From Chryseobacterium sp. IHB B 17019 (GTDB lineage: Bacteria > Bacteroidota > Bacteroidia > Flavobacteriales > Weeksellaceae), in contig NZ_CP013293.1 in the NCBI RefSeq assembly GCF_001456155.1, positions 1,736,001 to 1,800,000 on the forward strand: DNA of 64,000 nucleotides, given 5' to 3'. The notes under the pieces are model-generated. The model had not been told where the DNA came from, did no database searches, and saw nothing but the letters and a program-made list of their open reading frames with translations. Position numbers and translations under genes: made by a program. How positions within the stretch are numbered: position 1 is the first letter of the stretch; every line of letters begins with the position of its first letter. This document shows, piece after piece, positions 42,290-51,604 of the stretch.

Positions 42290-43552
42290 AATATGCGTTC
42301 CCGGCATCAAAACCGCCCCTTTCTTCACGACAACGATACCGTCCTGAACGGAGTGTGTTCCGTAATCGCCGTCTTTCAGGTGTCTTCCGCCAATGATCCT
42401 TACATTATCTCCGATGTAGCAGTTTTTATCTAAGATTGCTTTTTCGATATAACAGTACTTTCCGATTCCCATATTCGGTTCACCTTTTCTGTCGTTTACT
42501 ACGATTTCCGCTGTATTTTGATAGAAATCTGCACCCATTACGTAAGAATTTACAATTGTACTGCCTTTATCGATTCTTGTCCTGTTTCCGATCACGGAAT
42601 TCTCGATTTTATCAGCCATAATAATACATCCATCCCCGAAAACAGCTTTGCTCACGTATGAACCGTTGATTTTTGATGGCGGAAGCATTCTAGCTCTTGT
42701 ATAAATAGGTGAAGAAGAGAAAAGATTAAACTGGGGGAAATCCTGGCATAAATCCAGATTCGCTTCGTAGAAAGATTCTATGGTTCCGATGTCCGTCCAA
42801 TATCCTTCATATTGATAGCTCAGTGTAGTATATTTCCCGATAGAATTAGGAATGATGTCCTTTCCGAAATCGTCGCCGGCTCCATCATCAAACATTTTTT
42901 TAAGGATGCTTTTCGTGAAAATATAAATTCCCATTGAAGCCAGATATTCTTTTCCGCTTTGTTTATTTTCTTCAGAAACTTCAGATTTTAAGCCATCCAG
43001 CATATCATAACCTGGTTTTTCGACAAATGAAGTAATATTTCCTTCATCATCAGAACTTAAAATCCCAAAACCTGTCGCATCTTTAGCATTTACGGGAATG
43101 GTTGCAATGGTAACATCGCCGCCTTTTTCAATATGGAAGTCCAGCATTTCACGGAAATCCATCTGATACAATTGATCCCCGGAAAGAATTAAAATATAAT
43201 CATAATCATACTTCTCCAAATGCTTCATCGACTGGCGCACCGCATCTGCAGTTCCCTGATACCAATTGTCGTTTTCAACATTTTGCTCGGCAGCAAGAAT
43301 ATCAACAAAACCTTTGCTGAAAATATCAAAATGATAAGAATTTTTGATGTGAGAGTTTAAGGAAGCTGAATTAAACTGGGTCAACACAAGAATTTTATTC
43401 AATCCTGAGTTTAAGCAATTCGAAATGGGAATATCTACCAATCGGTATTTTCCTGCAATCGGAACTGCCGGTTTTGATCTCGTGTATGTTAAAGGAAACA
43501 ATCTCGTTCCCCTACCTCCTCCTAAAACAATGGAAATGACATTGCGTTTCAT
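42284..43552 (-). CDS. glgC: Glucose-1-phosphate adenylyltransferase
   Basis: 422 residues. N-terminal nucleotidyltransferase signature L-G-G-G-R-G-T-R-L-F-P-L-T (10-22), S-K-P-A-V-P-I-A-G-K-Y-R-L-V-D-I-P, W-Y-Q-G-T-A-D-A-V-R (about 96-105), V-E-K-P at the sugar site, and a C-terminal left-handed beta helix (I-G-N-R-T-R-I-D-K-G; I-G-D-N-V-R-I-I-G-G). Makes ADP-glucose, the committed step of glycogen synthesis. Last gene of glgB-glgA-lipoprotein-glgC; its stop lies in a heptad repeat. Confidence 0.97.
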   Translation of the reverse strand: MKRNVISIVLGGGRGTRLFPLTYTRSKPAVPIAGKYRLVDIPISNCLNSGLNKILVLTQFNSASLNSHIKNSYHFDIFSKGFVDILAAEQNVENDNWYQGTADAVRQSMKHLEKYDYDYILILSGDQLYQMDFREMLDFHIEKGGDVTIATIPVNAKDATGFGILSSDDEGNITSFVEKPGYDMLDGLKSEVSEENKQSGKEYLASMGIYIFTKSILKKMFDDGAGDDFGKDIIPNSIGKYTTLSYQYEGYWTDIGTIESFYEANLDLCQDFPQFNLFSSSPIYTRARMLPPSKINGSYVSKAVFGDGCIIMADKIENSVIGNRTRIDKGSTIVNSYVMGADFYQNTAEIVVNDRKGEPNMGIGKYCYIEKAILDKNCYIGDNVRIIGGRHLKDGDYGTHSVQDGIVVVKKGAVLMPGTHIG

Positions 43553-43566
43553 AAATTATCTTGTGT

Positions 43567-44097
43567 TTATTTTATTAAATTTACCGTTCTATTTTTCGTG
43601 TTTACATCTACTGTAAAACATTCTTTGTTTTCCGCGTTTAGCTTTTTGTTATAAACTACAACTTTATACAAATTATCATTTACTTCCTTTACATCTTTAT
43701 CTACATCATCAATTTCTATATAATATTTTTTCAGCTCGTTCCGGAATAATTTATTGGTGATCAAAACATCCATGACATCTACTTTTTTCATCATGAAATC
43801 TTCTGAATCCTTATTATATTTTTCCTTCCAGCCTTTTTCGTATCTCTTTTCAATTGCAGCGTAGGTTTTCCGGTTTCTGGCTTCAACTGTTTTTATTAAT
43901 TTATCATCTACCAAACATCCTCCTACTGCGTGGTATTTTATTTTCCACTTTTCAGAAATACCTTCTGCGGCTTCTATTCTATCCATGTCAGGAAGACCGT
44001 AAGTATAAATCCAATAGTATCCTCCTACATAAATTTCTTCTTTTTTACAGGAAAAAATTAACATTAATAAAAGTAAAAAAGAAAAATTTTTCAACAT
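43567..44097 (-). CDS. Predicted lipoprotein within the glycogen operon
   Basis: 176 residues. Lipobox L-I-F-S-C with Cys17, followed by K-K-E-E. The mature part is charged and rich in Lys, Asp, Tyr (Y-V-G-G-Y-Y-W-I-Y-T-Y; D-R-I-E-A-A-E-G-I-S-E-K-W-K-I-K; I-D-D-V-D-K-D-V-K-E-V). I recognise no domain. Its ATG directly abuts the glgA stop codon (TAA-ATG), and glgC starts 14 bp after it, so it is firmly inside the operon although glycogen synthesis is cytoplasmic. Why an envelope protein sits there is unclear. Confidence 0.8.
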   Translation of the reverse strand: MLKNFSFLLLLMLIFSCKKEEIYVGGYYWIYTYGLPDMDRIEAAEGISEKWKIKYHAVGGCLVDDKLIKTVEARNRKTYAAIEKRYEKGWKEKYNKDSEDFMMKKVDVMDVLITNKLFRNELKKYYIEIDDVDKDVKEVNDNLYKVVVYNKKLNAENKECFTVDVNTKNRTVNLIK

Positions 44098-45504
44098 TTA
44101 ATTATTATATAAAGCTATATATTTCTCTGCTGATTTTTCCCAGGCAAAATCAAAATTCATATTGGCATGGATGAGGTTTTCCATCATATCTTTCTGATTG
44201 TAAACCAACATCGCCCTGTTCATGGCGTGGATAATATCATCAACTCCGGAATAGGTAAAATTAATTCCCGCTCCACCCGTTGATATATCTTCCACTGTAT
44301 CCCGCAAACCTCCTGTATATCTTACAACCGGCACTGTTCCGTACCTCATCGAATACATCTGGTTCAGTCCGCAGGGTTCTACCCGTGAAGGCATCAGTAA
44401 AAAATCCGCCGAAGCATACATTTTATGTGAAAGATGTTCTTTATAGCCCAAATCCAATGCAAAATTGCTGTACGTATAATCATATTCCTTCAACTTATTT
44501 TCAATGTAAGCATTTCCTGAGCCTAAAATCATAATATTTAAAGCGCCATAGCTTTGTTTGATGCTTCTCCAAACCATATCAGGCAGAAGATCGGCCCCTT
44601 TTTCTGTTGCAAATCTTCCGATGAAGGCAAACAATGGAAGCTCAGGCTTCAAACCATATTCTTTACACAGTTTTTCTTTGTTTTTCTTCTTCTGGGCGAT
44701 GGCATTTTTTACATTAAAATTAAAATCAAGCATTGGATCAGTTTCCGGGTTCCAGACTTCGGTGTCAATTCCATTAATGATTCCGTAAGCTTTCCCAAAT
44801 TCATCACGAACAAGACTTTCCAATCCCCTGAAGCTGATAAAGAGTTCTTCAAGATAACCCTGTGATACCGTTGTAAAAGCGGTGGCACATTTAATCATAC
44901 TTGCCAGCGGGTTGATCAGTCCGTTCCAATCCATCAATCCCCATTTGTAAGCATCAAAAGACGGCAGATAATTGGCCATTTCCCAGCTCATCATTCCCTG
45001 ATATTCGCCATTATGAATCGTTCCTATGGTTTTCACACCTTTTAAAAACGAAAATTCAGAACAGTTTTCAATCATAAAAGGAACTAATCCTGTATGATAA
45101 TCATGACAATGCAAAACATCGGGACGAATTTTCATCGCGCTCAGCCAGTGCAAAACCCCGTGCTGAAAAGCCAGAAACTGAAAGTTTTCATCCTGATAGC
45201 CGTAAGGATTATCCCTGTCTAAGAGCCCCGGAACTTTTACCATGTATAATTCAAATCCCAAAGCATTGGTTTTCTCCTTCAAAACCTGTACCTGAAGCAT
45301 ATTCCCTCCTTGATGAATAAAGCCATCAAAAACTATGTCAAACTGATGATCATGAACAAAAGATTTGTTGTACCATGGCATTACCACCTTAGCCTCAACA
45401 CCTTTTATTTTATTTTGATACTTCGGCAAAGCTCCTACCACATCTGCCAAACCTCCTACTTTTGCTACCGGATAACATTCCGTACTTAGATGATAAACTA
45501 CCAT
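44098..45504 (-). CDS. glgA: Glycogen synthase (ADP-glucose, GT5)
   Basis: 468 residues. The ADP-glucose-binding K-V-G-G-L-A-D-V-V-G-A-L-P motif at 15-27, H-C-H-D-Y-H-T-G (about 133-140), T-I-H-N-G-E-Y-Q-G, F-I-G-R-F-A-T-E-K-G-A-D-L, and the nucleotide-site P-S-R-V-E-P-C-G-L-N-Q-M-Y-S-M-R-Y-G (about 376-393). Elongates alpha-1,4-glucan. 7 bp downstream of glgB and coupled to the lipoprotein gene. Confidence 0.97.
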   Translation of the reverse strand: MVVYHLSTECYPVAKVGGLADVVGALPKYQNKIKGVEAKVVMPWYNKSFVHDHQFDIVFDGFIHQGGNMLQVQVLKEKTNALGFELYMVKVPGLLDRDNPYGYQDENFQFLAFQHGVLHWLSAMKIRPDVLHCHDYHTGLVPFMIENCSEFSFLKGVKTIGTIHNGEYQGMMSWEMANYLPSFDAYKWGLMDWNGLINPLASMIKCATAFTTVSQGYLEELFISFRGLESLVRDEFGKAYGIINGIDTEVWNPETDPMLDFNFNVKNAIAQKKKNKEKLCKEYGLKPELPLFAFIGRFATEKGADLLPDMVWRSIKQSYGALNIMILGSGNAYIENKLKEYDYTYSNFALDLGYKEHLSHKMYASADFLLMPSRVEPCGLNQMYSMRYGTVPVVRYTGGLRDTVEDISTGGAGINFTYSGVDDIIHAMNRAMLVYNQKDMMENLIHANMNFDFAWEKSAEKYIALYNN

Positions 45505-45511
45505 TTTACCT

Positions 45512-47464
45512 TTATCTTTTGTGTTGCTTGATTCTTTGTAATTTATATTTTTTGTCTTTTTTCTGTTTTAAAATTATTCCTGCCAACGGAGGTAAATTCA
45601 GACTGATCGACTTCGGGTGACGCATATATTCTTCATTTTCTTCTTTAAAAACCTGGGATTTTACGCCACTTCCACTATATATTTCATCATCAGAATTAAA
45701 AATGACTTCCCAATGCGTTCCTGCGTTGACTCCAATTTTGTAATCCAAAACTCTTGGCGTAAGATTCAAAATTACCATACAAACATCGTCCCGTTTTTTT
45801 CCCTTCCTTAAATATATATAAACCGAATTTTCCTGATCATCTGCTTCCAGCCATTCAAAGCCGTACGGATTGAATTGATTTTCGTAGAAAGCAGTTTCAT
45901 ACTTATATATATGATTTAAATCTTTAACCAACGTCTGCAAACCTTTATGAACAGGATATTGTAATAAATGCCAGTCTAAACTCCGGGTAAAATTCCATTC
46001 ACTCGTCTGCCCGAATTCATCTCCCATGAACAAAAGTTTTGCGCCTGGATGTGTAAACATATAGACATACAATGCCCGGAGATTGGCAAATTTCTGCCAT
46101 TCATCACCTCTCATTTTATAGATCAGGCTAGCTTTTCCGTGTACTACTTCATCGTGTGACAAAGGCATCATATAATTTTCATTATACATATACATCGAAG
46201 CAAACGTCAGCTTATGATGCTGAAATTTTCTGTTGATAGGATCTTCTTTAAAATAATCCAGTGTATCATGCATCCAGCCCATCATCCATTTCATCCCAAA
46301 ACCGACACCGCCGGCATGGACCGGTTTCGTAAGCATGGGAAAATCCGAACTTTCTTCTGCAATGGTCATGATATTATCTCCAAATTCTTTATAAACAGCG
46401 GTATTGAATTCCTGCAAAAAAGCTTTCGCTTCCAGATTCACATTTCCGCCATAAATATTCGGTTCCCATTCTCCTTCATTTCTTGAATAATCGAGATGCA
46501 GCATTGAAGTTACGGCATCCACACGCAATCCGTCAGCATGATAACGTTCCAGCCAGAACATGGCATTTGAAATTAAAAATGATTTTACTTCATTTCTTCC
46601 ATAATTAAAAATATACGACTTCCAATCAGGGTGAAAACCTTTCCGCGGATCTTCATGTTCATACAAATAAGACCCGTCAAAACGGTGAAGGCCATTAGCA
46701 TCGCCCGGAAAATGTGAAGGGACCCAATCAAGGATAACACCAATATCATTCCTGTGAAGCTCATCAATCAAAAACATAAGATCCTGTGGTGAACCAAAAC
46801 GGGAGGTCGCTGCATAAAATCCTGTAATCTGATACCCCCAGCTAGGATCGTAAGGATATTCCATCACGGGCATGAATTCCACATGAGTAAAACCCATTTC
46901 TTTGATGTAGGGAACAAGCATTTTTGCCACATCTTGGTAATTCAAAAACCTTTCCGGATTATCCAGATTCCTCATCCATGAACCCAGATGAAGCTCATAG
47001 ACGGAGATCGGGGCTTTCAGGCTATTCTTTTTCCAACGATTTTCGAGCCATTCTTTATCGTTCCATTCATACCAGGTTGTAGAAACCAGGGATGCCGCCT
47101 GAAGATTTTGTTCCCAGCTTAAAGCATACGGATCACTTTTCTCTAAAATTTCTCCATGAGCAGTTTCGATAGCATATTTATATAAAGTTCCCCATGTCAA
47201 TCCTGCAATAAAGCCTTCCCAAATCCCGGATCCGTCCCATCGGGGAAACAAAATATGGTCTTTATGGTTCCAATTGTTGAAATTTCCGATAACTGAAACT
47301 TTTTTGGCATTTGGAGCCCAAACCGAAAAATAAACACCTATTACCCCCTCCTTTTCAGCAGAATGCGCACCAAATTTATCATATAGCTTATAGTGTCTAC
47401 CTTCCTTAAAAAGATAAATATCGTGTTCTGTAAAAAGCGTATATGTTTTAACCGAATTCATCAC
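45512..47464 (-). CDS. glgB: 1,4-alpha-glucan branching enzyme
   Basis: 650 residues. N-terminal CBM48 (about 25-115; V-Y-F-S-V-W-A-P-N-A-K-K-V-S-V-I-G-N-F-N-N-W-N), GH13 barrel with V-P-S-H-F-P, D-G-L-R-V-D-A-V-T-S-M-L (nucleophile Asp near 312), A-E-E-S-S-D-F-P (acid Glu near 372), M-P-L-S-H-D-E-V-V-H-G-K, and a C-terminal beta domain. Introduces alpha-1,6 branches. First gene of the glg operon, divergent from the CBM48-esterase with a 210-bp shared control region. Confidence 0.97.
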   Translation of the reverse strand: MMNSVKTYTLFTEHDIYLFKEGRHYKLYDKFGAHSAEKEGVIGVYFSVWAPNAKKVSVIGNFNNWNHKDHILFPRWDGSGIWEGFIAGLTWGTLYKYAIETAHGEILEKSDPYALSWEQNLQAASLVSTTWYEWNDKEWLENRWKKNSLKAPISVYELHLGSWMRNLDNPERFLNYQDVAKMLVPYIKEMGFTHVEFMPVMEYPYDPSWGYQITGFYAATSRFGSPQDLMFLIDELHRNDIGVILDWVPSHFPGDANGLHRFDGSYLYEHEDPRKGFHPDWKSYIFNYGRNEVKSFLISNAMFWLERYHADGLRVDAVTSMLHLDYSRNEGEWEPNIYGGNVNLEAKAFLQEFNTAVYKEFGDNIMTIAEESSDFPMLTKPVHAGGVGFGMKWMMGWMHDTLDYFKEDPINRKFQHHKLTFASMYMYNENYMMPLSHDEVVHGKASLIYKMRGDEWQKFANLRALYVYMFTHPGAKLLFMGDEFGQTSEWNFTRSLDWHLLQYPVHKGLQTLVKDLNHIYKYETAFYENQFNPYGFEWLEADDQENSVYIYLRKGKKRDDVCMVILNLTPRVLDYKIGVNAGTHWEVIFNSDDEIYSGSGVKSQVFKEENEEYMRHPKSISLNLPPLAGIILKQKKDKKYKLQRIKQHKR

Positions 47465-47673
47465 GGTTTTAATTTAATTTATATTTTTCTTGAAACTACG
47501 AAAAAATATCAAGAATAACTGTTAATTATTATTGAAATAATTATTATCTCAATCGCCTTCCATCCCTTGTTTTTACCAAATATATAATATTTTTTAATCA
47601 CCCTTTATGATTTTAAAAATAATTTGATATAAAAGATTTTTTATAAATTTAGCCGTTAGAATTATTAAACACA

Positions 47674-48798
47674 ATGATGAGGTTTGAACTTTATAGTGAA
47701 GAAATTGATAACAGAGCCGCCTATATCACGGGTAATTTCAACAGCTGGAATCCAAAAGATGACCGCTACCGGCTTACACAACTAGATCCGAATAAATATT
47801 TTATCGAAATCGATGATCAGATTTTGCCTGATGTGATTGAATTTAAATTCACAAAAGGCGGATGGGAAAATGTCGAGCTGGATAAATACGGAAACATTAC
47901 GCCCAATAGAAAAGCTTCTAAATCCGAAGGAAAAACGTCCGGTATTGTTGAAAAATGGCGACTTAACTGGGGCCCTTTCAAAGATGAATACTTCCCGATT
48001 GTTGAGATTATTTCAGAAGAATTTTACATTCCCCAGCTTGAGCGTTACAGAAAAGTTTGGGCACTTTTGCCTTATGACTATTATATTTCCAATAAAAGCT
48101 ATCCCGTTTTGTATCTCCAGGATGCACAAAATCTGTTCAACGAAGGCAGCGGCTACGGGAACTGGGAAATTGATAAAAAGCTTTCCATTCTGGCGGAATA
48201 TGGCCGGGGTGACGTGATTGTTATTGCCATAGAGCACGGAAGCGAAGAGAGAATCAAAGAATATATTTTCGACAATGATAATGTGGCCAACGGATCAGAA
48301 GGAAAGAAGTACATCCGCTTCATTGCCGATACTTTAAAGCCTTTTATAGATGAAAATTACAGAACCAAAAGAGACCGGGACAACACCGGAATCGGCGGAA
48401 GTTCTCTTGGTGCTTTAATCAGTATTTACAGTGGGTTTCTTTATCCGGAAGTGTATTCTAAACTGCTGATTTTCTCTCCATCACTTTGGGTTGAACCCAA
48501 TAATAATTTCCCGCTGATGAATTTCAGGGTTCCTTTTAAAACAAAAATTTACCTTTACGGCGGTGCTCAGGAAGGTTCCAAAATGGTGAAAAGAATTCAC
48601 ATTTTTGAAGAATATTTAAAACGTTGGGAAAAGAAAAACCTTTTTGATTTTGAATTCAGGACCAATATCAATCCGGAAGGAACTCACAGTGAATTTTACT
48701 GGTCGCAGGAATTTCCCAGAGCAATAGAATGGCTATTCTACGATAACAGAGAAAATCCGGTGGAAGTAAAACCGCAGCAAAAAAGCATTAAAAATTAA
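47674..48798 (+). CDS. CBM48-like domain fused to an esterase-D-type alpha/beta hydrolase
   Basis: 374 residues. Residues 1-75 resemble an AMPK/CBM48 glycogen-binding module (A-A-Y-I-T-G-N-F-N-S-W-N-P-K-D; F-K-F-T-K-G-G-W-E-N-V), the rest is a PF00756-type hydrolase with V-L-Y-L-Q-D-A-Q-N-L-F (about 145-155) and the nucleophile elbow G-I-G-G-S-S-L-G-A (Ser near 245); a His near 336 (G-T-H-S-E) may complete the triad. No signal peptide, so cytoplasmic. Divergent from glgB; an esterase acting on or near glycogen is a reasonable guess only. Confidence 0.88.
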   Translation: MMRFELYSEEIDNRAAYITGNFNSWNPKDDRYRLTQLDPNKYFIEIDDQILPDVIEFKFTKGGWENVELDKYGNITPNRKASKSEGKTSGIVEKWRLNWGPFKDEYFPIVEIISEEFYIPQLERYRKVWALLPYDYYISNKSYPVLYLQDAQNLFNEGSGYGNWEIDKKLSILAEYGRGDVIVIAIEHGSEERIKEYIFDNDNVANGSEGKKYIRFIADTLKPFIDENYRTKRDRDNTGIGGSSLGALISIYSGFLYPEVYSKLLIFSPSLWVEPNNNFPLMNFRVPFKTKIYLYGGAQEGSKMVKRIHIFEEYLKRWEKKNLFDFEFRTNINPEGTHSEFYWSQEFPRAIEWLFYDNRENPVEVKPQQKSIKN

Positions 48799-48802
48799 AA
48801 TT

Positions 48803-50218
48803 ATGAAGTTAATCAACAAGAAAAATAAAAATTATACTCAAGTTTTCCATTTATTTACGGAAGAGGAATGGATAAAAACCAATAAAAACTTCAATAAGAA
48901 CATTTCTACTTTTTTTACAGGAAAAAAACATGAAATTTTTGTAAATGCCCATGAAGAAGGCATCACTTATTTTATAGGCTTGGGAAAATCTTCTGTACAA
49001 AACTTCGAAATTCAACAAGTTGCCGTAAAATTTTCACAAACTCATAAAGGAAAATTACAGGCTGTTCCTACTTTGGTTTTGGCTGATTTTATGACTGAAA
49101 AACAGTTTGAAGAATTTGTAAAAGGTCTGTTGATAGGAACTTACAGCTACCCTTTTGAAAGAAATCATGCTTTTTGGAATGCAAAATCTGAGCTTCATTT
49201 TGAAAATTTAAGTCAGAAAAAATTAGATGCGATTATTCAGAAGGCTGAAGCACTAAGCAATGGACAAATTGCCTGTCAGGAATGGCTGAACAAACCTGCA
49301 AATCTTAAAAAACCTGATGCTTTAAGTTTATATTTAAAAAATATAGCAAAAAAATATAGTTTAAAATATACTTCTTTCAACAGGAAAAAATGTGAAGAAC
49401 TGGGACTGGGAGCTTATCTATCTGTCAATCAAGGAAGTGCTTATGATGCAGCATTCACGATTCTGGAATATAAAACCACCGCTAAAAATGCAAAAACTTT
49501 TGGACTGGTAGGAAAATGTGTGTTGTTTGACACCGGTGGAATTTCGCTGAAAAGCCATGAAAACATGCACTATATGAAGTCTGACATGGGTGGTGCCACA
49601 GCAGTTTTAGGAACTTTAATTTATGCCGCGGAAATACAGCTTCCCGTAAATATCATTGCTATTTTACCCATTACGGACAACGCAATTTCAGAAAACGCTT
49701 TCCTTCCGAGTGATGTGATTACGGCTTATAACGGAAAAACGATCGAAGTGCTGAACACCGATGCAGAAGGCAGAATGGTTCTGGCAGACGGGCTTTCTTA
49801 TATGGCGAAAAACTTCAAAACAGATTTTTTAATTGACCTTGCAACATTGACGGGCAGCTCAGTACGAATGTTTGGTGATACCTGCGGCGCAATGTTTTCG
49901 AATAATGAAGAACTAAAAGATCTTCTAATAAAAACCGGCGACAAAACCAATCAAAGGCTTTGGAACCTGCCCTTGTGGGACGTTTGGAAAGACGATATCC
50001 AGTCTGATGTAGCGGATTTGAAGAATATTTCCATGAAACCAATTGGTGATTGTATTGTAGCCGCAAAATTCCTAGAGCAGTTCATTGAAAACCATCCGAA
50101 ATGGGCTCATTTGGACATCGCAGGAGTAGCTTTTGGAAGTGTAGGATATGCAAAAGAGAAGGCTGCAACCGGCTTTGGGGTGCAATTATTGGCAGATTTA
50201 ATCGAAAATTATCACTAA
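48803..50218 (+). CDS. M17 leucyl aminopeptidase
   Basis: 471 residues. C-terminal catalytic domain with G-K-C-V-L-F-D-T-G-G-I-S-L-K (Lys and Asp zinc ligands), M-K-S-D-M-G-G-A, and the family signature N-T-D-A-E-G-R-M-V-L-A-D (about 313-324; Arg active site). N-terminal domain 1-150 is variable. Releases N-terminal residues from peptides in the cytoplasm; two metals per site. Starts 4 bp after the esterase gene, so co-transcribed. Confidence 0.94.
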   Translation: MKLINKKNKNYTQVFHLFTEEEWIKTNKNFNKNISTFFTGKKHEIFVNAHEEGITYFIGLGKSSVQNFEIQQVAVKFSQTHKGKLQAVPTLVLADFMTEKQFEEFVKGLLIGTYSYPFERNHAFWNAKSELHFENLSQKKLDAIIQKAEALSNGQIACQEWLNKPANLKKPDALSLYLKNIAKKYSLKYTSFNRKKCEELGLGAYLSVNQGSAYDAAFTILEYKTTAKNAKTFGLVGKCVLFDTGGISLKSHENMHYMKSDMGGATAVLGTLIYAAEIQLPVNIIAILPITDNAISENAFLPSDVITAYNGKTIEVLNTDAEGRMVLADGLSYMAKNFKTDFLIDLATLTGSSVRMFGDTCGAMFSNNEELKDLLIKTGDKTNQRLWNLPLWDVWKDDIQSDVADLKNISMKPIGDCIVAAKFLEQFIENHPKWAHLDIAGVAFGSVGYAKEKAATGFGVQLLADLIENYH

Positions 50219-50322
50219 AAATTAGTTTATTACAAAAAATCTCTGTATAATTGATAGAAAAATTTTCAAATACGCACCTTATTTCGAGTTTTAATATTAT
50301 TTAATTAATATTAATAAGCTTT

Positions 50323-50330
50323 TATTTTTG
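50323..50330 (+). promoter_or_regulatory. -7 element of the amide-ligase cluster
   Basis: TATTTTTG 30 nt before the ATG at 50360; -33 box not obvious. Confidence 0.5.
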
Positions 50331-50359
50331 ATAATTCATCAATATTGAAAAAACATTAT

Positions 50360-51571
50360 ATGGAGAAAAAAACTATAGTATGTATTTCGTGCTATTACAA
50401 GGGCTATGATTTCATGGATGAAATGAAGAAGCTTGGTAATAAAATAATTTTAGTAACATCTGAAAATCTTAAAGAAAAAAACTGGCCGTGGCACGCTATT
50501 GACGAGGTGTTTTATATGCCCGAAATGAAGCCGTCTGTCTGGAACCTGGATCATCTTATACAGGGTTTTTCTCACCTGATGCAGACCAGAAAAGTAGACG
50601 CTGTGGTAGCTTTAGATGATTATGACGTAGAAAAGGCCGCCTTGATCAGGGAAAATTTCAGAATTCCAGGAATGGGACAGACCACTCACAGATATTTCAG
50701 AGACAAATTGGCAATGCGGCAAAAAGCCAAAGATTCAGGAATTAATGTACCTGAGTTTACGGCAGTTTTCAACAATGATGAGGTAAACCATTTTGCAGAC
50801 AATGTAACCGCTCCCTGGGTTTTGAAACCACGTTCAGAAGCATCGGCTTCAGGAATTAAAAAAATCAACTCTAAAGATGAACTTTGGAACGCGCTTGATG
50901 CCTTGGGCGAAGAACGTCATTTATTCCTTCTGGAAAGTTTCAAGCCGGGTGATGTTTACCATGTGGATAGCCTTACATTTAATAACGAAATTGTTTTCAC
51001 TTCTGCGTCAAAATACCTTTCTCCGCCAATGCAGGTTTCTCATGAAGGTGGTGTTTTCAGGTCTAAAACATTGGGAATGCAGTCTGATGAATACAAAGCT
51101 CTGAAAGAAGTGAACGCAAAGGTCCTTTCCAATTTCGGGCTGATGAACGGTGCAACCCACACAGAATTTATACGAAGCAGAGATGATGGGAAATATTATT
51201 TTCTTGAAACGTCTTCCAGAGTTGGAGGAGCACATATTCCCGATATGGTAGAAGCTTCCAGCAATATCAATATCTGGAGAGAATGGGCAAAAATTGAAGA
51301 TGCCCTGCTGAGAGGAAAACATTATGAAATTTCAAAACCTACCGAATATTATTCGGGATTAATTATAGCTCTAATTAAAGATAAAGAACCGGATTATAAT
51401 CAATTTGAATGTGAAGAAGTGGTGAAATTTTTACCAATTGATTATCACGTAGGAATTGTCTACAAATCCACTGATTCTACTGTCATTCAGGAAAGATTGG
51501 ATACTGCAGCAGAAAAAATTTACTCAGAAATGTTGAATATTCTTCCTCCGAAAAGTAAACCGACAAGTTAA
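50360..51571 (+). CDS. ATP-grasp ligase (biotin-carboxylase/carnosine-synthase-like), substrate unknown
   Basis: 403 residues from ATG 50360 (a TTG five codons upstream is open but less likely). N-terminal Rossmann-like preATP-grasp part (T-I-V-C-I-S-C-Y-Y-K-G), A-L-D-D-Y-D-V-E, then the ATP-grasp domain (about 110-310): R-D-K-L-A-M-R, W-V-L-K-P-R-S-E-A-S-A-S-G-I, L-L-E-S-F and the metal-binding F-L-E-T-S-S-R-V-G-G at 265-275. This type forms carboxylate-amine bonds through an acyl phosphate. First gene of a seven-gene run with further ligases. Substrate cannot be read from sequence. Confidence 0.88.
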   Translation: MEKKTIVCISCYYKGYDFMDEMKKLGNKIILVTSENLKEKNWPWHAIDEVFYMPEMKPSVWNLDHLIQGFSHLMQTRKVDAVVALDDYDVEKAALIRENFRIPGMGQTTHRYFRDKLAMRQKAKDSGINVPEFTAVFNNDEVNHFADNVTAPWVLKPRSEASASGIKKINSKDELWNALDALGEERHLFLLESFKPGDVYHVDSLTFNNEIVFTSASKYLSPPMQVSHEGGVFRSKTLGMQSDEYKALKEVNAKVLSNFGLMNGATHTEFIRSRDDGKYYFLETSSRVGGAHIPDMVEASSNINIWREWAKIEDALLRGKHYEISKPTEYYSGLIIALIKDKEPDYNQFECEEVVKFLPIDYHVGIVYKSTDSTVIQERLDTAAEKIYSEMLNILPPKSKPTS

Positions 51572-51604
51572 AATTATCAATCTAAACCCAAATAAAGAAA
51601 AAAA

